Of a stretch of 64,000 nucleotides of DNA, positions 1 to 12,000 are shown piece after piece. Both the position numbers and the translations under genes were made by a program. The notes below the pieces were generated by a model. That model was not told where the DNA came from and did not search any database. It saw only the letters and a program-made list of their open reading frames with translations. Origin of the DNA: Thamnaconus septentrionalis (Eukaryota; Chordata; Actinopteri; Tetraodontiformes; Monacanthidae); assembly GCA_009823395.1 (NCBI GenBank), contig CM020507.1:11832001-11896000 (forward strand), written 5' to 3'. The first letter of the stretch is position 1; each line of letters starts with the position of its first letter.

Positions 1-13
1 CTGGTGTTAATAC

Positions 14-3000
14 CTGCACATGATGTTGCGCAGTTTCTCCAGATTGGCCGGAGTGAAGTACCAGTAGTTCCTGTCACAGCGCTGGACATCCTTATCAATA
101 CGGTGCAGATTCAAGGTGTACAGGTCTAAAAGCTCTTGCTAAAATAGAGAAAAAAACAGTGAGGGATGAATAGTGGAATGTACAATAACAAGAAACCCAC
201 ACAAAACCAGAAATGTTCACAATTAATCAATTAGCGATTAATTGACGATTAAGAATTTGATGAATTAAATTTAATTCGTCGCAATTAATTGAACATTTTT
301 TTACACGGGTAGTTAATATCATGATAACAGTGTAGTGGCAGGAAAGAGCAATTCACCTGTAGATACTGTGATGGTCATATTATACCTAGAACAAGTTACT
401 TTTAAAAAACTTTAAAAGCCAACTTATAGGATAAATGTTTAGGGTGTTTTCACTGTTCTTTAATGTAAAAATTGGTCACATTGGACCCTAAACATTATTT
501 AAGGGTTAAATAATGTGTTCCTTACACATTTTCCATTGTGAAAATTAGGTTCTCAGGAAAAATCGCCGCTTGTCAATTAATCGTTCATCGATCGAAAAGA
601 TCAATCAACTAACGATTAATGAATTAATCGATAATTTGCATCCCTGCACAAAACCAAAACATTCCCCCCCCTTTAGTTTAGGTAGATTTAAGTAAGGGTG
701 CTTACAGAGAACCCGGTCGACTGTCCAGAAGGGGCTTCCCCTTTGGCGCTCCCAGACCTGGAGACCGAGTTGGTGTAGAAGCTCTCAGTGTCAGGCCCCT
801 CAGAGAGGACGGACTGTGTGGCCTCCACGCTGGGCTTTCCCTGCTCCATGTTAGAGAGGGACGTGGCCTCACAGAATCCCTTCCTGCTCCAAGGCACCAT
901 GGAAACTTTGGCTTTAGGGATCTCCTCCATTTCTATGGCCGAGGGCGACTCATCCGACTCGGTCACGTCCTGCTCCTCGTCTCTCTGAGAGGCGAAGCTG
1001 CTCTCTCTTGCCAAGTGATCAGAGGGTGGCTCTTCCTTCTCTCCTGCCAATGAAAGCACTTCTGGTTTGGAGGTCTTTAACTCGTCTGTCTCCCTCGCCT
1101 GTGTTGCTCCGAACCCCTCCGGAGTTTCATTGATTTTGGATTTCTCTTCCACTCCTTCTTCCGAAGGTTGGCTCGCGCCTTTGCCCTCCGCTGTGGTATT
1201 TTCTGCAGCATTAGTCACTACCGGTGCCGCCACCTCCTCCTCCTTCACTTCGCGTTCCTCCGGACTGTCCTCCGCCATACTTCCAGTCTTGACCGCTGTA
1301 GGTTTGTTAAGGCTCTGAGTCACAGCTGCAGACCTCGGCGTCGCCTCGGGGGCAGCGCTGTCCTCTGTGCTCAGAGAGCCGTCCGACAGCCCCGAGGTGA
1401 CAGAGAAATTGCGTGACGAAGGATGGCCCGAGTCGGGAGAGCTGGTGTCGTTCTGCAGCGCTCCATTGGGCATCTTTGGCACCTGTTTGGCTTCTTCACA
1501 TTTGGGCTCCATCTCGATCTGGTCCACCTCCTCTATGGACTCAAACACCTGAAAGAACAAGCGAAAGGGAAGCAGGCTACTCCAGGGGAAGGGATGGGAG
1601 GATGTGAAGAACTAAGAGGAACCAGGGTGCAGGGATGTGGAAGATTGGTTAAAAAAATAAAATGAGATTACATGCTCTATTTGAGCATCATTAGCATTGG
1701 GATCAGGATGTCAGTGCCTCTGAACACAAACTATATTTCAAAGTTGCTGTGATATAGTTTGGGTTACCTGAGTGCTGCTGCTGGAGTCACTCTGCAGGCA
1801 AATCAGACTCTGCCTGTCTGAACTCTGGGAGGAATTGGACTATGTCATAAAAACAAAAACAAAAAACATCCAATATGTTATTATATAAATGTGAAATATT
1901 CAGCCATTTCTTTCACCATTGTTTTATTAAACCGATTCTCTTGTGACTCAGCATCTTCCCCTCTGGCAAACTTTCAGAAGAAAGCCACAAAAACAAGATT
2001 TACATCACAAATCAAGTCTGGAGAATATTGGCTTGTGCATTTCCCATAGGCTTTACTTCCTGTCAGCTGTGTCTGCACACTGCTTATAAATACAGCTTTA
2101 GAATGCTGTTTTTCTCTCAAGTTTAACAGTTAAAAACTGCATTTATCTAACGTACAGACCCAGAGACCGCCATGGAGTTAGAGGGACAGTATACCTGAGG
2201 TCTCTTAAAATACTCTTTTCAGATATTGATTAATCATTAGAGACATGATTAATTGCCCAAAACACCTCTACAAGACTCCATTTTAGCTTCCTGCTAAAAC
2301 TGATGACTGGAACAGGGCCGCTGCTCCCACAATGAGAGAACCAAAGAAGTAAAGGATGGACTTTCCTTATTTCTGTGAAGGTATCACCAGACTGAAGATG
2401 CATGCACCATCACACATTCATTTTAAAAGCTAAGAAAGCTGTATCCTTCTTCATCATGCAAAATGCAGCACTCTGTGGCCAATTCATTATTAATGTGTCC
2501 AACTGCTTCACCTCGCTGCTGACAGTGGAGTCGAGGTGGACCATCTTCTGACTGGAACTGTCCATGCTGGCACTGGTGGAGCACTTGGCTAATGCTGCCG
2601 CATGGTGCTCTTTCTCCCGCTGTCGCACAATCTCCTCGCAGCCGAGCCACTCCTGCATGGTCTGCTGGTAGCTCAGTCTCGCCTGTTCGTCCACCTGATG
2701 GCGAGCAGAGGAGGATCAGGCCTTGGAGTTCACGGCGGAAGGGGCCTTTTGTGCAATGATTGCAGGAGGAGACAAACCTCCTTTCGTTCGGGTTCTGACA
2801 TTCCAAATTGATAGTGGCCAAGCAGGAAAGGCCACACCTCCTTACGCAGGGAGGCCTCTACGCCACCAAAGTAGACCAGTCGGAGCAGCTCCTTCTCCTC
2901 ATATGTCTGAGGACAAAACCACAATCTCCAGTTGGCAGTTTGATCATTAGTTGACTTATGGATAGTAACTAGTAGAGGTAACACAAAATATGCACTGGAT

Positions 3001-6000
3001 AACTGTTCTGAATATAGAATGAAATGAAATAATCATTCATCGCAAAACGTAAGAATAGATTTTAAAAGTTAGGAGATTGTGACTATTGCTGTGCCATGAG
3101 AGCGTCCTGCTCACTGTGCAGTCCTGGAGGAAGGTCTGCCACACGTCTGCCGTAAGCCCCTGGTAGGCGTCGCGCGGGGCGTCCGGCTCCACTATGGCGT
3201 GATTGACGAGCGCGGAGAGGTGCGTGCGCACGGTCGACAGGTGACGGCAGTACGCCAACCCTGGTTGAAGACAGCGGTAATGACAGAGTGCCCTTGCAGA
3301 AAGTCAGAATGCACAACATTGCTCAAGTATCAAATGGCAATGATGGAATAAAACGGAAGAAAAAACGGATAAAACAGATGTTTATTAAAGTTAAATTTAA
3401 GTTAAGGTTAAAGGAACGTTTAAGTCAATCTTTTTACTTTGACAACTCTGTACAAAGTATTATGTCTTTAATTGCTATTTAAAAAAAACATGTATATTTA
3501 CCTAAGAGCGTATCTAAAGCAGAATATGTATCTACTGACATCAATACACTGGCATCAAAGCTGGTATAAGAAAGATGTGCTTTCATCGTGACAAAACAGG
3601 TACTAAGGTGAGCATTATCTTATTTGTGTGTTATCTTACCACTAGAGGCCACTAAATGTTACACACTGGACCTTTAAAAAGAGGACACTTTGGCTTCTGT
3701 ATCCTGACCTCTAAACTGAGGGTAAACACAGATATAATGTTTAAAGCTGCAACTGTTTCGCAGGATGGTTCACATACAGCCGTAGAATGCCCGAGAGATG
3801 ATCTGATACTTCATGTTGTCGCACAGCAGCTTAAGAGGAGCCCTGCCGGGAGATACAGAGTGGAGAACTGGAGTTAAAGAACACCTTGCATTGTTTAGCA
3901 GCCAACCTTTTGGTTCCATAAACCTGAAATAGACAAGCAACATTCGCTTGACATTGATCTCCTAAACGTGAAATAAAATACATCCCATTGGGTAATGGTT
4001 AAAAATAGATCTGACTCTTACTGTGGTTGTGCTGCTAATGTTGCTACTAATGTTACACTGGCTCAAATTTCATTAGATGTATAAATCAAAAGGAGAGACA
4101 AAACAATTTCTTCTCCGACAATCTATATTCAGTTTGGGAGGAACAATCTTGCTCTAACCTTCAACATATAAATGATAAGCTATTGTGTTGCCATCCAGCA
4201 GGCTAGCAACACCCTGACAGCTTTTGGTTTCACAATCAGATTTCCACCTTTTCCAACGAACTGCCTTCTCACCTAGTTTCCTTGAATGTATCCTGTCATC
4301 AGTCGACTAAACGTCACATAACTGCAGCAGCTTTGTTCTTTGCTGCAGTCTCAACATAGTTTCCCTCACCTCTCGTGGTTGCACCCCTTGGCCGCTCCAT
4401 CAGAGAAGCTTCCCTGAGAACAAGAGGAGCACGAAGACTTCCTGTGAGAGGGATGCCACATTGTGGATCCCGGGTCCATCAAGTCTGGCGGCGTCACTGC
4501 AAAACAGATGCAAACACCATTCACTAATTGATCTAACTTTATCTGCATTGTGCTTCTCAGCTATTTTTGACCAGAGCTGGAAATACTGTATGACCAAGAC
4601 ACTGTTGACCTGTGAGAAAAGTATCTTAATATTCCTGTGTATCAGTTTGGAAAACATTTGCCACACCAAAACTCACACAAAATCCAATTGTAACGCAGAG
4701 AGAGGGATTAATCAAACTTGAACCTATTAGCGGTGTAGCCCCATTCGATCGGGCAGCGGGTCAACTAACAGCTGCTAAAAGGTTACCGTCCTATAATGCG
4801 GCAGGGAAGATGTAAGACAAGATGGCAGGCAATTGCTTTTGTCAATAAAGTCTGCCTGAGGCCACGGGGGAGTCGGCGGGATATTAGATGCAGTGAACTG
4901 AGGGGAGACAAGCTGACAAATGGGCTGAGAATGTGATAATATTGCGGCATCGTTCATGTCCTGAGTGACAGCCTGTGGGGGGTGGCGGGCCCAGGGCCCC
5001 TGGTCTAATGGAGACATTGCACGGAGCAGCAGAGATGGGAGACTCAAGTCGCATGACTCGACTTGACTTTGACTTGGTCTTTATGACCTGAGACTTGACT
5101 TGACTTGAGACACATGACTCAAAAGGACTTGACTTTTAAAAATTAAATATTTGCATTTTTTGCAACTTTTTTTTAGATTATGTTAGAAAATGTGTTTTAT
5201 TTTGAAACATAATTGGGTGATTTTACAGTGCAATGCATGCTGCATGCAGACCAACAGCGGTCAACAGATCAACACATGAGCAGCAGGGGAGACGACAAGA
5301 CCAGGAGAGTAATTCAATTTGGGTTTAAGGATTATGGTATCCAAGGTCTACAGTTCAAAAAACCAGTGACACAACCACCACAACTTCCAACTTCATCTGT
5401 CACTACAAAACCCACAAAGAAAGGTAAGCTACGTGAATGCATCTTCTTAGCTAACTGTTACGACTGTTAGAAAGCTAACGTTTGCGAATACTAACATAGC
5501 TTAACCATAACGTGGCTAGAAAGTTAAGTAAGGTATTTCTTCTCAATAAAATGTGCAACAAAACTGTCTTTAGCTAACTTATTGGATGCTCAAATTTTGC
5601 TGATATAAATGCTAATATTAAGCCATGGTAGGTTTAAGATATGCATAACATCAACGTAACGTCATATAAACTCATTTACGTTTAATGTGGAAACTGGGGT
5701 AGATGATGAGATTTTTGTACGACTTGACTTGTGACTTGCTTGACCTGAGCAATGACTTGACTTGACTTGCTTGATTCTCACCACAGTGACTTGGGACCTG
5801 CTTGAGACTTCAAGGTTAAGACTTTAGACTTGCCTGTGACTTGCACATGTGTGACTTACTCCCACCTCTGGTGAGCAGTAACTGCTCAGTGCAATACCAC
5901 TGAGCCGTGACTTATTCCCGACTGTGGAAGACACCTCACCAAACTCTGACAGGCTGTTTGGGAAGAGGATGCGGAAGACGTAGTCCGTGGCTTCGTCCTC

Positions 6001-9000
6001 CTCCTTGTCTGAGACCGAGTCGGCTGATCCAGATCCCTGAGGAAGCCTCTTTCGCAGCTTGGGAAACACCTTGCCCTGCAAACCAGAACGGAACGTCATC
6101 GTCAACCAGCGTCGTTGCCAGTGACAGCGCCACCTCCACTTTGGCCCACCGGTGGCATCCTCGCGGAGTCCGACCAGCGAGCGATGCCGTGCGTGAGCTC
6201 ATTAGCGCTGGGCTGAACATGCGGGGGAGTTTTTAATTACCCACTGGAGCGGGAGACACGCTGCTTTTCCCAGCGGCTGCAAAGAGCACCCATTCATTAC
6301 AACGAGGCCTCTATTGTGACGCTAAAAGAGCATTAAGTCACAGATTTGTCACCAGGCAGCGGATCTGCCACCCAAATCTAATGTCCTTTTATTGATTTAT
6401 TGATGGGACAGGGCTGAAAGAGCATTTCTTTTGGGCTCACTCATGCCTACCTTCCCCCTCTGAGACCAAAGAGGAGGATCCAGCTGGCCGTGTGGAAGAA
6501 GGCCGTTTTCCAGGCAGGACAGGAACTGGAGCAGGTGACCGCCCTTTGGAAATCGAAGCGGAGGCCTTTGGATCCCATCTTGACTGACCAGCACCACCGT
6601 CCCGCCGCTGTCGACTGCAGGAGGAACTGTGAGTTCGTCACTGGCATTAGGAGACAATTTGGAGACATTTGGGACAAACGCACGTTGCTGATGACAGTGC
6701 AGGTAGACTATCTCCTCCAGAGGGATCGTCATGGCATAGTCCCAGTAAACACTGTAAAAAAAAAACCCGTCCAATCCATTAGCAGAATTTAACACACAGA
6801 GTGGTATGATGACACTACATAGCTCACGTATTGGTTTATCGACAGCCTTTTTTATTAAAAATAAAAAAGACTGTTAATAAATTGCAAACGCATTTTCAGA
6901 ATGATAATGTTGCCGTAGGGGAATAAAAACTGTGCAGCAAGACTTTAACAGATGGAAAGAGGTTCTAGATTCTAACAGGCAAACACTTGGCTAATGCAAT
7001 AATCAATCTTTCTGGTGAGAGTAACCCCTGCACTGATGCGGGATCATAACACGGTTAGCTAATTTAAAAAGATTGGAGAGCGGAGAGCGTCTCAGTCAAT
7101 AGATCGATGGGCTGAGCTGCCGGTGAGCTGAAAATAAGCCCCATCAGACCAGATGCACACTGAGCTCCTGAGACACACGCAAACAAGCTGCATTATTTAG
7201 CTGCACAAACAGGCAGGAGAAGCTGATGGCAGAGTGCAGAGTGTTTAAATGTGTCTTCAGAATGGAAACGACATGCTCAGTCTGGCAAACACGGGCAAGA
7301 TTAGTCAGAGGACTGAGGCGTGATCACCGTAACACCGAGCCATTTGCAGACAGATGTCGTACCGCACCTGCGCTCGTAGTCCAGGTCTCCGACGGAGCCG
7401 TTCATGAGCTGATTTGGCGTCCACTTCAGGGTCATCACGTCGGCGTTCTGGTGCAGAGAGAGGTAACCCGGCACGGCCTTCCATGTCGTCCCTCTGAAAC
7501 AGCCACCAGAGCACGCGTGTTCACCCAGCGTTCGCGCATGGCCTCGACTCTTGTGCGAAATGCGGAGGGGAAGCAGGCAGTTACCGGCTGTACGAGCACA
7601 TTGTTCTTGCCAAACAGCAGGGTCACCCTGCTGTTTTGATGCAGGGACTCCACGTACTCGCGGGCCGACGAGGATGGGGAGGGGCGCTCGTCTATGCTGC
7701 TGCTGGAGTGTCGCTTCTGGATCTGCAGGACGCACAGACTCAAATTAACTGGCAAATCAGATAAACACTCAGGCTGATCTGCATGATGCCGCGCAGCCTC
7801 TCAGCCAGATAGGAAATAAAGCATTTGTTCGTGCGCCTGCTTGGCTTTGCTGCCAACGCCTGATGGATAACAAAAAAACCAAAGAGATTTAAGTTAATGT
7901 CAGAGATCTGCATGCTGATTTGTTGGAATGCTTCAAATCACATGCATGTGTACTAGATACTTAATATTAAATGCATAATAATATTTAAGTAAATGCTATG
8001 CAAAATGTAAAAACAGAGTATGAAAGAAAGCAGAGCAAACATGACGAACTAGAAAGATAACACACTCCCAGCTGGAGCACAACATTTTTTAATGAGGCAT
8101 TAACATTGTCGAGTGAGTTTGTCTGTGATGAAATTTTGTTAATCCTGTCTAATCCTGTACTTCTGCTTGGAACATTTTGTTAAAAATATGGTCGAAGATG
8201 ATAAAGAGGTGGGAGTGAAAAAAAAAAAAAAAAAGCTTAGTTACTACCGGTTGGTTAGCGCTTATGTGGAAAACACGGCCCCCGTGTGGAAAATAATGGG
8301 GCACACAATTAGTGTACCGCACTGATAAAGTATACCAGCGGAAGCATGTGAATTCAGACTTTTTCACATAAATAATTAGCAGATTTTTTTCTATCTCAAC
8401 ATTATATGGGGCGTCTGGAGAAGGATGCTGAAACTCCTCCTGCAGCTGAACATCTTGTTCTAACAAATGTAATGCTGCGTTACGGTTCTTCTGCACGATA
8501 ATCTGCTGTTCCGCCTCTTGTTGGAACTCACACACAGCGCCGGCCTCTTCGTGGGGGAATCCTGTCTGCAGTGGCCGCCGTGAATGCGATGCCTTTGCAC
8601 CAACTCATCCGCAGACGGGTCCGTCCAAAAGTGATCAGCCGTCTTCATCTTGGTGTACTCCAAAGCACATGGTCCAACTGAGAAAACACAGGGAAGAAAA
8701 AAACAAATGAGCCTCTCTGATAATTGGCCTGATTTATTTACCGTTGGCTTGGTTTAATCGTCATGGATTTTGCTGTTCAGTTTTGGTGTCTGTGTGATTC
8801 ATTCCTCAATCTCCAAAGGGCTCAAATAAGGATGGGCAAAAACTCCAAAGTATCATAGCAACGACAATGATGACTGAGGGAAGGGTGCTACAACTTTAAA
8901 ATGAATGACTGCTCCATATGCGCGGAGGAGGGTGTCGATGAAAGTATGTGCTATGCTCTCTATCTGCTACACAATCCTTACTGTGCACGAAGCTAAGGGG

Positions 9001-12000
9001 CTGGAATAATGATGGTGAGTCAGTGGAGAGGAAATGTTGAGATTTATGATTTATTTTGGCTTTCATTAGAACAGGACCGATAAATGGCTGTGAGCCACAA
9101 AGCCAGAGAGCAATAACAGGGCTGTATTAAATATTAATTGTTAGAAGTGATTGCAAGTCGGCAAGATTTTATAGCCTGAGTGCCATCTGGATTTGTGCAC
9201 ATGTTCATTCAGCACACAAGTACCTCCTTTGCACATCTCTGGTGTAACAATGAGGCAAACAGATGTTTCTGTCTGGATTTGCACTAATAAGCCCCCCTGA
9301 CTAGTTATTCATAAGCAAAAGAAAACACTGCATCTATAATTTAAAATGTCCATCCTTCTTCCACAACTGCCTCTCTTGCATTCAGGGTAGCTGGAGCCTC
9401 GCCCAGCTGCCATTGAGTGCGGGAGGGGTTAAACCCTGGAGAAGTGGGCAGTTTATCAGAAGGCCACGTAGATAAAAGAAATATCTACTTACTTACTCAC
9501 TCATAAGGGCAACTTAGAGTTCTCAATTCAGCTCACGTGCATGTTTTTTGACCGTGGGAGGACACCGGAGTAGCGGGAGAGAAACCACGCAAAGCACAGG
9601 GTGGAACATGCAAACTCCACACAGAAAGGCCCCAGGCCTGGGATCGAACCCGTGACCTTTTTGCTGTGACGTGACGATGCTTACCACAGCATCACCATGA
9701 CACCCTAATTCATCCTTATTCCAATAAATTTAGATTTTCTTTCTTGTACTATTACACCAGCAGAGAGCCAAACAGTATCAGCAATATCCAACTGTATAAA
9801 CTTATCAAGGTTATATCCCAGCGCGGCCATGCTCACTGATGCTGCAGAACTGACATCCAGTGAGCGAGGAGGATCAAGGACTTCTTGAAAATGGAAAAAA
9901 AAAAATCTATGCTAAGCTTGTTCGACAGACTTTATAGCAAAAACCCTGGTGAATTATTTGTAGAATTACCCAGCAGGGAGGCGAGGATGGGTCCGTCCAC
10001 AGGGTCCATTAGAACAGCCTCTTTCTCATAGTATTTGCTGGAGGACAAAAGCGTTGAAGATTATTTCTAAAGGACAAGGACAAATCAATATGAAATGCAC
10101 GCGCGAAACAAAGTTACTGTACCTGCTGTTGTCCACCAGATAGAGAACAATCTTGTCGAGCACCTTCTCGAACAAGGCCGTGCGGATCCAGAGGTTCTTG
10201 ACTCCCTGCGGGGCAAGGCTGGGCAGCCGGGGCATCTTGCGAAGGCTGTCCTGACTCTGGAGGCTTTGACTGCGCCTGCGTCGGGAGGGAGAAACAGCGT
10301 GTAAGCTGATCATGAAAGCGTACAAAAACAAGAGGGAAGAACAAAGGGCCTATCAAGTTTTCTTTTCAGCGTTTTCGCTTTTTTTCCCCGAGGCTTTCAT
10401 GTCTGTTTTGAACCTCGGCGGAGGACTAGTGAGCATGTGTGTCCTTGCGCGTGCAACTCTCACTTTGTCTCCATGACCTGCTCCAGCTCCTGGGCCTTCT
10501 TGCACAGCTCCTCGGCTGGGGCGAAGCTCTTGCCCACCTTCATGAAGAGCGCTGCCACCTTGTTGCTGCGCAGAAAGCCTGCAGCCCGCCGCTTCAGTCC
10601 GTGCAGAACGCACGCCTCCACCGCAGCTGTGGTCCGAATAGATACAAAAGGAAAAAAAGACAAACGTGCTTTATGACAAAGAGCAACTGCAAAACACATT
10701 TGATGCAAAACTGTTTATTAATAGTAGACAGTGACTGCAGGATAAGCTGTCAAAGAATATGGATGGATGGACAAGCAAGGACAGTGACTGATATATTTAA
10801 TATAATTAAATGATGCCTCTGTTTTTTTTTTAAAATGTTTTTTCTTTGATTTAATGATCACATTATATACTTCACAATATTAAACTGTAAAGTTTATTAG
10901 GAAACATTAATATCATCATTCTTACTTTCCTACTGACACTTATAACCCCTTCTGGGGCTTAGGCCAGTATCTTGGTCATTCCAGTAGTTGAGCATTAATA
11001 TTAATATGCTATATATTATTTCTTTATTCCCTGATTTACACTAAATTCATGAGTTTGAGTGGGTGAACCACTTGCCATTTGGTTAATGTGCCCTGTGTCA
11101 TGCTGAACATATTCAATAATACTCAGGATAACTTATATAAATTAATCTGCTGCAAATAATATTCATTATTAATGAAATAATATTTATTTTAATATCTGGG
11201 ATCTAATTCGAATATAGCTTTGAAAACAGAAGTGGATTTTTTTTTTTTTTTTTACCAGAGTCACAGCATTGTCTCTGCTTTAGGCCAAGGCTGTGCAATT
11301 TACAAAACTGTCTTTGGCTTCAGCTTTATAAACTCATTTGGTGATGGACCTAGTGGGCCCGCTGTTCTTTGACAAATGCCAAGATGTCCATCACAGACCT
11401 GATAAGGTAGCTGCAGTAAATGAATCAGCTCCTCCAGCTCTGGAGCCACGAGCAGCAGAGCAGAAATACAAACTTCACAGAGTGGAGGGCCAGCACGAAG
11501 GGGGATCACAGCAACTCCTCCATCGGGGACTCATTTTTTCATTGTTTCGGTGACAAGGCAGTGGTTAAGTTCAAGAATACAGATTGTATATACGGAGGGC
11601 TAAGAACTGAGATTTGGGACCTATACATTTTTTTTACTCTATTAATTTGTATTCCACCACCATTCTACCTCCAGATGTTTTATACTTTTTATATTTTTAT
11701 ACTTTTTATATATTTATACTTTTTATATTTTTATTTTAAATTACATGAAGTAGACATATTGCTGTACTCTTGAGCCAGGCAACATTCTGTTGTATCAGGA
11801 ATCACTGCTGTGTTTCTTTTTTTCAATGACAATAAAGAAAGTCTAAGTCTAAGTCTTTTTTATTCAGCTGTGTGTCTGAGAGGAGAGAATTGCATTAATG
11901 TCATGTAATAAACGTCGGATTCAGGTCCTTTTTTGTGTTTATGCTACTTAAATGTACTAAGCCTGTGACTACAACAAAGTACATAAACAGCAGCATCGCA

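Noticed and set aside
8149..8535. 128-residue open frame adjoining an sgsm1 exon
   Set aside because: It starts outside the exon and reads intron sequence in another frame, including a poly-A/T run; the true exon is 8532-8677.
9641..9651. Functional tRNA gene
   Set aside because: Only a box-B-like motif is present; the surrounding sequence is a SINE and has no cloverleaf.
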